DNA of 64,000 bases. Origin: Phorcus lineatus (lineage: Eukaryota; Mollusca; Gastropoda; Trochida; Trochidae). The notes under the pieces are model-generated. The model was given only the letters and a program-made list of their open reading frames with translations. It ran no database searches and was not told the DNA's origin. Both the position numbers and the translations under genes were made by a program. Location of the stretch: contig OV121081.1 of the NCBI GenBank assembly GCA_921293015.1, forward strand, positions 29,639,158 through 29,703,157, in the 5' to 3' direction. This document shows positions 46,773 through 58,734 of this stretch, piece after piece. Positions within the stretch are counted from its first letter, which is position 1. Each line of letters begins with the position of its first letter.

Positions 46773-49700
46773 AGGAGAAAATGGCCTCATTGTATGTCAA
46801 AAAGACCCACGTGTAAACAGGACATAGAGTTTGTATTGACGTAAATGACGTCGCCGTTTGATGGATACAAGGTGTAGTTTACCATCGACTGTTACTTTTT
46901 ATCATTTTTTTAATCTTTATTACCTTTACATTTAAAAATTTCAAACAAAAAAGTCAAATGTCTTCATTGAGTTCCTGTAATGTGGTGGTGATAGATATTG
47001 GAACACATTTTACAGCTTAACTTACCATGCCTGTCATTAGCTTTTAAAAGAAATTCACTGATCAGCAGGATTTGCTGATGTAAACGTTTATATGATATGA
47101 GATAAAAGATAATAGATGCAATTATGAAACTACAGTTTTGATTAGTTTCATTCAGCAGGTTACTCTACGATCGTTAACTCAGGACGTTATGTGACAATTT
47201 AATCGAATGCAATATTTCTTCTCTCGTTACAAACAAAATATTGCTAAACCTAACAAATATAATGTAATAAATCTTATCTATCCTTTGTTATAATCCTGAT
47301 AAATTGCATCTCTATGACAATAACAGAGAGCTGAAGAGTTTTATGTTCTTAAATATTATTTCATATGACTGCTGACATTTATCCTTATGTTCTAAAATCA
47401 TCAATGTAAGACAGCGATCGTAACATCCAGGCAATACACAAAATGAAAAATGTCAATAAAAAGGTTTTCCAGATTTTTATTCCATGTTTCAAAATGTTTA
47501 GAACTGTGTCAAGAACGATCATTTTACTGTCATCAAGAAGTTGGCGGAGATATAGGAATCATGCATATGTACGTATCCATTTCCTTTTTCCAAAATTAGT
47601 TTGGATCAATAAAGTCTAAGAGCTACATAAAAAAATTATGAATATGAATGCAAGTCAAGAAATTTAAAACCTTAATATACATTCTCCCTTCACCTCGTGT
47701 CTTTGCAATGATAAAGTTAAGTTACATAGTTCAGTTGTATCTTTTCGGTTATGTTTTAGAAATACGTTCAAGAAATTGAACTATGACCCACAAGGTTGGA
47801 TTCGTTTACGGGTTAGAAAGAAAGACTATTCATTATGGATTCATGATGTAACATTGCTTTCTTTCATTGCTGAATGTAGATACCATAGAAGTAATTTACC
47901 AGCGAAAAAGAAAAAGGTTTCACCAAGTGTCGCAAAAATGGCACCTCTCTTAATCAGATTGCTTTACCGTGGTATCTCGCATATACAATAAATTTAGATT
48001 GATCAACCTTTAGCAATCCTAACGTCAATGAATTACAAAATGCTGAAATCTTCTGTAAAAAACACTTTCCGTTTGACTCGTCTCACATGAACCGACAACG
48101 AGATTCGTTTTACAAAAGATTACAAACACTATTTCAGAAAACCTTTTCGTCGAAGTAAAAGAATTATCCGTATTGGTGATAAATGACAATTAAATGCGGA
48201 CTTTTCAGTGAGAAAAATCTCCCACTAAAAGTCCTTAAATGTAAAATGAAACGAAGGCTTTGAACATTATGGTTTTATAAACTATAATTTTACTTCACAT
48301 AGTCTTTACATGATCAGATATCTATTATCTCAATTTTTGCTTTGTAGTTTCAATTTTCAAAAAACTAGTGTGCGTTGAAGTAATTGACATGAAGTGTACC
48401 TTTAACTAATTCGCAAACATGTTAAAAAAATGAGACCTAAATAATTGTCTAATGGGCACAATGCATTTTACAAAAACTGTTCAAGTGACGCAGACTATGT
48501 TAAATAGAGCCAAAATATAATATAACCTGAGTTAAGCTGAAATGGGCCACTAGGCCTCAAATGCTGAATAACATGTTTGTTTGTCTGTCTGTAAAATATT
48601 ATACATAACCCAGGTGAGTGTTGGGATTTACTTGTCTATAAACATATATTTGCTTTATCTTATGGGAGTGTTTGAATTACATAATACGTCGACAAAAAGC
48701 CGGTCATTGACAAGATAATATAACTGTAACTTACAGTCTATGAACATGATTATGTATTTCTCATCCTCTGGGGATAGTAGCGGAGGATAAGTAAGAATGA
48801 ATATGACATAAACATTTAGCAACCCAAGAGATGTAACATTTATCAGATATTATTTATCATTGAAGGAATTATTTCGACTATTAATCAATAATAACAACAA
48901 CAATATCCATTTACATGGCTCTTAATTCTACTGAGGCGTGTTATAAGAGTAAAGAATTGAAGTAGAAACTGGGTTTTGAAATAAAGGCGGAATATATGTG
49001 TTTTTAAAAGATGATTTAGTATTCCAGCGATGGAGCTTCTTTGAAATGTCCAGGATGTTCAATTTATTGGCAGCTGCAACACTAAAGGACTTGCAACCAA
49101 GTAACTTCTTCAAAGGCAGTACTATAAATCTCTGTTGAGTCTTTGAAGGGAGACTTCTTCTATCTACTTAGTGTCAATAGACACTTGATGAAGGAGCAGG
49201 TAAATACTCCGACGAAACTTTGTGAATACAATACAGAAGTTGTTCTCAAGAAAATATTTTCTTCCCTAAGTGTCTTATGGTTCTCAGGCACTAGGATACT
49301 TAATGGAATGTATGTGCTAACAACGTCACACAGGTTATCAAACTCATAGTGTTCATTTTAAAGTTTTAATACTGGTAAAATTAATACACCATCCACACAT
49401 TGCTATAACTACATTTATCTGGATTCAACTGGCTGACTTTAATTTCCATTGTACATGAACAGAATAACTTATTTAATGACTTGTATCATGTTCGAGATAA
49501 TTTTCGCCAACTCGATAAGTGTTCAATATAGGTGACGCGTACAATATTCCCATTTAAATTAGTTTAATATTTTCTCATGTTTTTTATGTGTTTTTCCGTA
49601 TTTGTCATGTATTTTTCTTGCTCTATTACTTTATGGAGTTAATAATGTTTTTTACATAAAATTTGATAGATCAAATCATTTAAATATGAGCAAATGATAC

Positions 49701-49794
49701 ATAATTATCAAAATATCAAAACTTCCTCGTAACGTTACTGTTTTAAATATGTATAGATAAGTTAGAGCTGTTTTAAATTCTGTGAGCATTGTAC

Positions 49795-49798
<4 letters not shown>
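46773..49798. other. Long non-coding stretch
   Basis: About 3 kb without a recognisable gene. Frames of 60-71 codons at 47776-47991 (+), 48928-49113 (-) and 49143-49349 (+) match nothing I know. Confidence 0.45.

Positions 49799-49856
<58 letters not shown>
49799..49856. repeat. (TA)n microsatellite, 29 units
   Basis: Uninterrupted dinucleotide array. Confidence 0.98.
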
Positions 49857-49858
<2 letters not shown>

Positions 49859-50439
49859 TGCAATGTTTATACTAACTCTCTGTTCTTTTCCTTGTCCATT
49901 CTTCATCCACTACAGCCGTATTCATTGACAGGAATTATTTTTTTAGTTAGTTGTCCTCCTTAAGAAGTTAAGACCTCCTTCTCTCCAGAAAACTAAAGTT
50001 CTTTACTACTTCAACTTCCTTTCGAAACTTTCAGAATTTAAGTAGGATTGGCACAGAAACAGAACTTCGAGTCAACTCATGTCTTTTCAAGAAAGTGTAG
50101 ATAAATAGATTGACCCTGAGAAGTGAAAAAACAAATCAGATTTGGCCAGAGCTTAGAACCAGTTAAATCTGTTCTTCAGTTGTCCATTAGGAAGAAGCAC
50201 ATATACATGTACACTATTGATCTCTTGGTACTACATTTTGAAAGGTATGCGTGACTAAAGAATTCAGCCTTGGCAGATGTAAGAATATAAGTAGTATACC
50301 AGTGGTGGGATCTCCTGATGGTCGAAATCTCGTTGGCTTACAGTGGAGGTGTATCCCAAAATGTTCAGTATTACAAATTATTATCTGTATTCGTATCACT
50401 TATCAGAATCCAATGAGAAAATCCTTTAGAAAATTTACA

Positions 50440-50600
50440 CATTAATTCGACTATCAAGACACCGTTTATACCCTATAATGGAACACCGGCTTATCAGACA
50501 GGGAATACTTTCACAAAATCACCGAAGCGTGACTCGAACCCACGCCCAGTGCGTGATGTATGAGGTTGCCGCTGCACCTCCAGCTCTATTTTTGGTCTGT
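50440..50600 (-). mobile_element. tRNA-derived SINE-like element
   Basis: On the minus strand, GGGCGTGGGTTCGAGTCACG (50547-50528) contains a near-perfect RNA polymerase III B box (GGTTCGAGTC, 50540-50531). A weaker A-box-like stretch, GGTGCAGCGGCAACC, lies about 45 bases upstream. The sequence does not fold as a complete tRNA (acceptor arms do not pair), and it continues into a tail, CACGCTTCGGTGATTTTGTG, of the kind seen in tRNA-derived SINEs. Boundaries are approximate. One copy only in the window. Confidence 0.48.
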
Positions 50601-51010
50601 ATTTTTAAGTTAATACAATGGATGCAATACTACCTCTTGATAAAAACGTTCCCACTCAAAGGTCTAACTGTGACAATCCCTGTTTAAATAAAACAACAAA
50701 TAAATAACACCCACTGTTATTATTTGATTCTTAGTGAATAAATAGTCATCGATATGACGAGTTACTTGTCTCGCAAAAAAGGTTTTAAATGAAATGGAAA
50801 GTTCTAAATTAAATTACACATACATATATGTTAACTGTAGCGACATTTGCATCATATTTCGCTGAAAAAAATATCTTTCTTTTTTGAACTTTCGTGACAA
50901 CATTGCACTTAATTTGATGATTCGTATGTAGTTATCAAACATATTTCGTTATCTAATGTTACATAACACATGGTGTGGTTATGTCTCTTTCTTGGAATGT
51001 AACAATCATT

Positions 51011-52090
51011 TATAAACTACCAGGCAAAAGAAATGTTTCACTCATTTTTCAAGTCTCTGCATTTAATTTGCCCCAATATACAAGGAAAAAGACAGGAGGT
51101 CAACATTAAAAATTGCACAAATGTGGAGTTAAAAGACAAGCGAACAAACACTCTCAGTAGTCACAGCAATAGCGGAGTCTGTCATCAATAGCGAGTGTCA
51201 CCACTCTGGGCTTCAATGCAAGCATATACACGCTTCCTCATTGAAGTCGTCAGGCGTCGGATAACTTCAGCAGGGATTCTGCTCCTTATGTTTACCAGAG
51301 CTAGCTCAAATTCCTGCTGGTTGTTTGGAGGTGTCTCAAATGGCGCTCAAGAAAGGTGATCAATGGGGTTCATATCTGGTGAGTTGGCTGGCTACGGCAA
51401 AGCAGTGACGTTGGCGTTCTCGAGGTAGTCTCTAATATTTCGGGCAGTGTGAGGTCTTGCGTTCTTGTGTTTCAATATCAATCTTCTTGGCTGTTGTTTG
51501 ATGACAGGAACGACGATAGGTCTCAGTACCTCATCAATGTATCTCTTGGCTGTCAGATTCGCATAACAACCAACAATTGATGTCGCTATACGAATCGGTT
51601 TCGGAGGTGAAACTGCTGTAGCGATCTTCGGCCGCAGGTGGCACCTCGGTTTTCCCGATCTTTGTCTGTCCTGTGTCTGGCCTGTCTGCTGGTAACGTAT
51701 TAACAAGCTTCTGATAAAAGGTTTGGCTTCAGTTGAAGGTTCTTGCCCTTTGACGTTGGGAAGCCCCCATAGTGGACATACCGATCGCTTGGTCACATTG
51801 CACCTGCGTAAGTCTTGGCATACTTTTAGTGTTCTTTATGTTACTGAATGTATGTTCTTTCCAATAAGGGTATTTATGGAACATTGCTGCACCCGCATCA
51901 CAAATCATGACTCAAAAACACGTTTTGCAAGTGTTTGTGAATGGCCAATTCCAGTGGCTGCGTTCGATGCAATGCGTTGTGTAGAGGAAACGATGCAGTT
52001 ACTTACTGCTACTAGAATCAAACTCGTACCCTCTTAATGTTGTCATGACAACAATAAAAGTGAAACCTTTCTTTTGCCTTTGAGTTTATA
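51011..52090 (-). mobile_element. Tc1-like DNA transposon with both TIRs (1080 bp)
   Basis: The 32-base termini 51011-51042 and 52059-52090 match in inverted orientation at 28 of 32 positions; both begin TATAAACT and share GGCAAAAGAAA and GTTTCACT. TA at each end is consistent with TA target-site duplication. The transposase remnant runs on the minus strand inside, 269 bp from the right end and 174 bp from the left end. The same end sequence and spacing recur at 14989, so this is a family. The element is internally deleted and dead. Confidence 0.88.
51185..51821 (-). pseudogene. Tc1-like transposase remnant, internally deleted
   Basis: The start codon at 51821-51819 reads MPRLTQVQCDQAIGMSTMGA. 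After a frame change it continues with LLIRYQQTGQTQDRQRSGKP and R, the DNA-binding part. A large internal deletion then joins to LTAKRYIDEVLRPIVVPVIK, RRLILKHKNARPHTARNIRD and YLENANVTALP. A further frame change gives ANSPDMNPIDHLS, a stop, then EFELALVNIRSRIPAEVIRR and ACIEAQSGDTRY, ending in a stop at 51187-51185. About 212 codons remain of ~340. The first catalytic Asp region is gone, and the second Asp is Lys (HKNARPH for HDNARPH). The third acidic residue is Asp (PIDH) rather than the usual Glu. Clearly inactive. Confidence 0.9.
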
Positions 52091-54764
52091 TACGCAACAT
52101 CAGGCCGATTAATGCAAACGTTTTCAGCAGGTACATTCTGTACAAGCTTCAATATTCAAGATGTTTTGGATTATTACCAAATCAGAAAGACCGGTTTTAT
52201 TCCTTTATGTCAACTGCAACGATATTTGACACTGCTTTAGCTTGCAAAGTTAATTGAAAGGACAGACAATTTTGAAGCGTAAATTCGCATTACATAGGTC
52301 AGTGCAGGTAGCAGATAGTAAACTGATATCGACCATGTCGTGATCTTGGAGTAAAGCAATTATAACTTGGGTCAAATCGATGACTTCTTAGTTGGAACCC
52401 GTTTTTATCGAATGATTGTTCATTCCGTTAATTATTTGGTAGGTTAACTCCTTTTAAAAATGATCACGAGAATGAAGAAGTCTGAGGTTTAATAATTTAG
52501 TATTGTTTTCAAATAAAATCAAAACTCAAAGTATTTCATTTTTAATTGATTTCAGGTTTAAGTTAAATGTCATGTTAACAAAGGGATGTAAGCAAGAAGC
52601 CCTTTTATATCCTTAACATCGTAACTTCACATCGTAACAAAATATTGTTAGTTTTTCCTAGTACTATAACTATAAAACAAATAGTTTCTGTCCTTGGTAC
52701 ATTACCTAGAAGTAGACCACATTTTCTAACGTACATGAACACGTAAACGAAATATACATAAACCTATCTTTAGTCTTTAAAGGCTTAATATTGCCCAGGA
52801 AGGTTAGACATTTAGCTTTAAACTCATCGTTAAACAGAAAAGACGAGATGCGTGACAATAAGTAGTGCAGTGGAAGGCAAACAACATTATCAGTCTCATT
52901 AAAATCTACTGTGTTCTAGGAACAAATATTTTAAAACGTAGACTCTCGGGATTTGAATTCTCCGGATGCATAAAAACTCTTATTGAGGGTGAAATCCCTT
53001 TAGAATGATTTCGAATCCGTATAGACAGTTTTTTAAAACTCGGAACACGGTCATATTACTGCGGATCTAGGAAGAGATCATGTGATGTCTTACCTACTTA
53101 ATGTCAAGTTAAATGGCATGTTTACATCTGTTCACAGATCGATCGTAAATCGTACATTTTATGTCTATGAAATGTTGATTGTTTCTCAGCGCTGTCACTA
53201 TCGAATAATGTAGTTGGTATATGGCTTAAGAACGAAGTAAGTCACGCTTTCTTACGTAAAATCATAGGTGTGCCTCTGAACCCTCTTTTTTCAGAAATCG
53301 AACTTTCAGGCTTCGACTCGCACTCAAAACAGAAATCAGTTTCCTCCCCAATTGGAAAATGTAACTGATGGCAAGCCATATAACTGTCACATTAACGGAT
53401 CAGGAATTGGATTATGTGACGGGGTATTTTAGTTTAGTACCGCCCATTGCCCATTTTAGCGTTAATTACGTTACTGCAATCGCATGTCTTTTAGCCTTAA
53501 TCTCTCAACATTCCTATTTGACCAACAAAATGCCCCTAGTAGAGAGTTAATTATTGTTGTGAATAAATAAAAATGTTATTATTTTGGAAACAGAGACCCT
53601 CTAAATCTGAATACCATAGTTATGTAAGAAACACGAAGTAAGTAGTTTTCTCAAAGATGGCTTATGCCGTATTATTTTGAGAATATTTTATTTGTTTCAA
53701 ACGCCCGATAGCTCTCAAATGTTATCTCATGTTATGAAGTTTCTTATCAACAAATACAATCCTTTTAACAAATAGATTATAAGATTAATCCAGAGAAATA
53801 AATTACCCTTGATATCCTATCTATCAGCTGCCCTTTTTAGACTATTGTGATTAATATGACATGGATGTTTACAGGATAATAGAAAATGGAACATACTGGG
53901 GTATTAACATAGCTTTGTCAAAAATAAATAATATTTTCATATACATTATTATTTTCAAAATTATCATATAATTTTGACCATTTGTGCACACAACATTGAA
54001 ACGTCTATCACATAAACTGGTTTGGTTTCACGTGTTATCAAAAATCATGAATGTAACAGAGCGTTTCAGTCTCAAACGAACTGCAGGTTCATGATTCAAT
54101 AACTGGTATGTCCACTCTGACACAAGCAATAAGTTCACAAACGAATGAAAAACGCTTGTCAATACAATTGAGTGCGTGAGTGAATAGGTAATGACAGCAA
54201 GCCTTTGCGGTCTTTTGCCTTTGCTGTCGGAGTTCATCCCCAGGGTGGATTATCTCCCAAAACTTCTACATGCGTCTTAAGGAGAAGTTGATCACAAGGC
54301 AGAAAACACCAATGGAATTTCTGGATGCCTTCGGTCACCTTCTAAAATTGGCCTCATGTCATTGTGTACATTGCCTAGAATAGAAAATGTTCACACATTA
54401 AATATCCCATTGAAATCATTTAATAGTGTTAATCAAGCCTGATTATTTAGACTAGTTCATTCAGTTCATCTGAGGTAAGAGACAGGGGATTAGAGGAGCA
54501 GTGGACCGTGAAATTGTTGTTTTAAGCTATAGAAGTTTTGGCAAGATACCCCAAGATGTTCCATTGGGTTTATGCTTTGAGACATAAAACTTCACTCCAA
54601 AGCACAAAAAGGATTATGAAGAAGCGGGACATGGTCAAGGAAATGTAGGGCCCATGCCGAGCAAACAGTACAGTATTCAACAAGAAATAACATTTCATTT
54701 TATATATATGTGAACCTAAGCCATATGTTTTATGAAGTATTAACGCTCCAGAAAAATATCAAGC
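52091..54764. other. Long non-coding stretch
   Basis: No supported gene. Frames at 53368-53550 (+) and 54028-54237 (-) are short and unrecognised. Confidence 0.45.
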
Positions 54765-54890
54765 ATCAGTAGGGGTCACAGGGTCAACAAATATACAAAT
54801 AGAAATCCTTTTCGGCTTTGGAGGTATCAGCTTTTGAGGTTTTTTGCCTCTTGAGAAGAAGATGAAAATAGGTTTTAGGGCGTGGTCCAT
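54765..54890 (+). repeat. Repeat unit U, single copy (left)
   Basis: Carries the ordered U motifs GGGGTCACAGGGTCAAC, AGAAATCCTT, ATCAGCTTTTGAGG, GCCTCTTGAGAAGAAGATG and AAAATAGGTTTTAGGGCGTG followed by GTCC. These match, in inverted orientation, the array at 58735-59600. It is cut off on the right by the inverted-arm element. Confidence 0.85.
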
Positions 54891-54893
54891 ATA

Positions 54894-57188
54894 GGGTATT
54901 CTCAATATTATGCACGACCTATGACCTCCTCAAATCCAAACCGAGGCTAAGGCCGCTTCCTACTTCCTGGATAGCGTAATGGCTGCATTTTGATAGTGCG
55001 ATTCGCTGTGTAATTTTAATTTCCTTCGGCTATAAACGAGTGTATAAGCATGAATAAAAAGAAAATCAGTCAATGTCGAGTGATAATAACACGGCAAAAT
55101 AAAGGGAAATTCTTTCAGGGATAGCCTCAAAACTTTGTTTTTGATAGTTGTATTCGTGGTAAATTCGAAGATATATTACGTGAGTTTTGCATTCGCATTT
55201 GGCACGAGTGCATTCATAATTATCACAGTGCCAATTTCTCTTAATTGTTATGCATAAATAAATCTTCATAAAATTATTTTTACCCGAAATTTCAGGACTT
55301 TTAACTCAAGGATCACAAAACTATTAAACCAAAACAATGAAGAATCAAGTAGTGGGACCGGCATGTTTACAAAAAATGGTACAGTACTGCAGTATCAATA
55401 TAATGAAGAAATGAAAACGTATATTTACCGAACTTCTCAAAGACACAAACTGATTGGAAGAAAAGTTATATATTTATACACATAGGTGTATTTTTAAGAA
55501 TATTTTCCTAGCAAAAATTTTCAGAAATTGTTAATTTATAATTCACAAAACGAATTTAGAATTTATTTTCAATAATCATATTGAATAGGAAAATATAATC
55601 ATGAGTATAATTTTTTTTAATCAAAATTCTATTATATTTATTGGTGTATATAAGGTGGTGACTGGGTATTTATGACACCAATAATGTGAAGGGAGGGAAT
55701 AATTTCAGTACTTTTAGGTAGAAATCCCACATTTATTACTGGCAATTCATGTAGACATAAGGTGGATGCTACAAATAATTTGAAATTAGATGAGAGATTG
55801 TATATTGTGCCTTGAAGATAAACACACTTATATAAAGTGTCTAATATCAAAAGTACTGAAGTCATGAATTCAATAAATCCTAATTCATATGATTGACTGT
55901 CAGTTTTCAAAACTTACTTTCAGCTTTTTCACTGACAATATACATGGAGTGAAATATGTATTAAGACTTCCAAATTGTCCTGTCTTTTTAGTCATAATGA
56001 AAAATTTATGTCATTTTTAAAATAGAGTTTAGATAATTATAATGTAAATATTATTCCTAAAATCAATGGCCTAATTTCTTTAATCTATTCATTTCCTATA
56101 CCTTATAAAGAAGTTCCTCATTTTCCTACTAACTTTGATACATTTAGCTAATCAGCATTTTATAAAAACAAAAAATAGGCCTACAAGTAATAGGAATTTC
56201 TTATTCAATTTGAACAATTCATTGTTTGTAATTACATTCAATGAATACCCTCATATGACCCTGTAATAAGTATTTGAATATCTTAAATGCAGAATAATAT
56301 CACAGTGATTATTTTATTGAATGATTAACATTAATGTTTTAACTAATTGTGTGATTTTATTTGCTGTATATATCTTATGTATTTATCACGAAAAGGAAAG
56401 CTAATCTTTTTTATTAGAAATATTTGGCTACTGCTTTTATGTAGCTTGTTTTATAAATAATCATATTAAGCCCAAAAACTTTGGGAGTTATTAAAGCTAG
56501 AAAATTTTATTTATGTTTCAGCTAAATTAAAAGTTATTTGCGACCTCATCAGAAACTAACAAAATTATGCATTTTAATCATATTCAAAGGAATTGTAACA
56601 TTTCACATTTGGTCTTGTTTGTATCTCTATTTTAGCCCCCTGAATTGAAATTCTGGTTTGTTTACATTGAGGCCTGTACTGAATGACCCAATAGTAACGT
56701 AAGTGGGCACGTTGAAACGGCTGAAGGTTTTACGTAGAGATCGCTAAATCTGTGTCATTTTCCAGCTGTATACGAGTGTGTGTAATGAAAATACTTCTTG
56801 ATTTTTTTCGGAAATGTGAGTATTGTGAGTATTTCATATCCATATTTTGCTAAACATTGAAATATTTCAACGGACAGTGCAAATTGACGGTAAACCCAGC
56901 ATGGAAATACCCCCGAATATCGGTCAAAAGAATTCTATCTGCAAGTAAAATGATATTCTAATCTCTGCTGCACCAAGAAATGTAGAAGCTTATCCGATTA
57001 TGGTCTTTCTGCAGTTGAATTTAGCGAAATGTTTTACAAACAAAGTATAATTTCGAAAGGATACTGACTTGACAATGCTGTAGGAACGTAACTTCCGGGT
57101 TTCGAAGCGGCCTTAGCCTCGTTTTCGAGTACGTACACTTGGTTTTTGATACCTCATAAATATTCATGAGGTAATATTAAGAATACCC
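54894..57188. mobile_element. ~2.3-kb element with compound inverted ends, inserted in U repeats
   Basis: The left arm starts GGGTATTCTCAATATTA (54894) and contains CGAGGCTAAGGCCGCTTC (~54941-54958). The right arm, read on the minus strand from 57188, starts GGGTATTCTTAATATTA and contains the same 18 bases about 20 positions further in. The right arm also holds a small hairpin, ACCTCAT..ATGAGGT. U-repeat sequence lies on both outer sides, so the element appears to have inserted between or within U copies. Flanks TA (54892-54893) and CA (57189-57190) could be a decayed TA duplication. The AT-rich interior has only one 90-codon frame (55638-55910, -) of unknown type and no transposase motif. 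I infer a non-autonomous DNA transposon. Confidence 0.68.
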
Positions 57189-57194
57189 CATGGC

Positions 57195-57330
57195 CCCCAG
57201 TAGAGGTCACAATGTCACCAAATCTATAAATCAGAATCCTTATCAGCTGTGTAGTCTGTGCACAAAGTTTCAACTTCCTTGGCCTCTTGCTTCAGGGGAA
57301 GATGAAAATAGAATCTTCGTAGTGTTTGCA
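57195..57330 (+). repeat. Repeat unit U, single copy (right)
   Basis: Contains AGGTCACAATGTCACCAAAT, CTATAAATCAGAATCC, TATCAGCTGTGTAGTCTGTG, GTTTCAACTTCCTTGGCCTC and GGGGAAGATGAAAATAG in the order of the U consensus, same orientation as the left copy. The 85-codon frame 57190-57447 crosses it and is not a gene. Confidence 0.82.
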
Positions 57331-58734
57331 GTCAATAAGGAGGGAAATTATCCTCGGTCAACCTGGGCTAAACCACCAATACTTCCATCACCCTTGGGAA
57401 TCTTCATCTGGAAAATCTGTTCTAAAATAACCCGGCCTTTAATTTAAAATGAGTGTTCTGGTAGCACAGCACTCCCCGCCAGGTGTCCTTTTGATGTACA
57501 TTTTGCCTTTTAAGTAAGCGTTTCTGGCATTTCAAATGAATGTGCAAATAAAATCTATAGACAGGTGCTGGAATGTATGGGTAGTCAACCGCTTCAAGTC
57601 AAGGGCTGTATCTCTAAAAAAGTTTAATGCATCACAAAAGAGATTTCCATCATTGACATATATCCAAAGCATATGTTAAGTTTAAGAGATATTGACCGAA
57701 CAATGTGGGAGGAGTTGATTTCGCAAGACAGATAACTGCCTGTAGAAAATCTAAAATTCGAAATGCACCGATATGTTATGATAAAAAGTTATCTAAAAAG
57801 GGATAAAAGGTTACTTGTGAATCGCGATTTCTTTCACTATTACTATGGTCAGCATTAGCGTTTATTCAGAGCAGCCACATCTGTGTTTGGTGTAAAAGGG
57901 ACATTTTATTGGTTCTATTATATTGTTCTTGTTGGAATAAAGTTAGTGTACTAACAAGACAATGTCTATGTAGACATATTTTAATAAATGAGCCATGATA
58001 TTTATTCAGATGAATGCTTTGTAAATCCTTTACATAAAAGAACATGTTTTTAATATCAATCGATCAATGTTTATTCAATACTAAAAGACCACTGGCCTAT
58101 AGTTCAATTTGGTTCTCAATATCTTTCATAACATATACACAATTCACACATTGTAAAATATCATAAATAGAAAAGCTTTAATTATATACGCAACGTAGAG
58201 GGAATATAAACTTACATCAACAGGACAATATTTGCATAGCTCGTCTTCTGGAAGTGAATCAAATATTCATATCCAAAACCTCATGAGACATGTAATCCAG
58301 TCAACTTTTCCGTCGAATGTATTCACAAATGTAGTTATAAATTAATATAAGAAATCCTACCCACTCATTCACTCGAGACAATAATACGGTTATTCAACTT
58401 TAATTAGGTGAACCAAATGAAAAAATGTTACTTTAAACAGTTCCATAACATTATTTTTAAAGATATGATTTATTAATTCTCAAGAAAATGTTGCAGTTAT
58501 TACATTTGTGCATGATGAAGCAAATGAATAAATGTTGCATTAACAGTTATTATACGTGCTATTCATATGTTGTGGAACTCTCACCACCCAAGTTCGTTAA
58601 ACACCAACCACCTCGTTACTTTTTAGCCCATCGGGCCTTTTAGGCTTTTTAAGGCATGGCCTGTCTTCCTGTGTCCGTCCGTACTTTACACTATTTCACC
58701 TTTTTCCTCAAACCGTAGACACGGGATATCTGAT
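57331..58734. other. Non-coding stretch
   Basis: No supported gene or repeat boundary. Confidence 0.45.

Noticed and set aside
49676-49906. 76-codon minus frame with an IYIYIY run
   Set aside because: Translation of the (TA)n array.
50528-50600. Possible functional tRNA gene (minus strand)
   Set aside because: The B box is good, but acceptor and anticodon arms do not pair; a SINE reading fits better.
57190-57447. 85-codon frame with mixed composition
   Set aside because: Largely a translation of repeat unit U; the other U copies do not keep it open.
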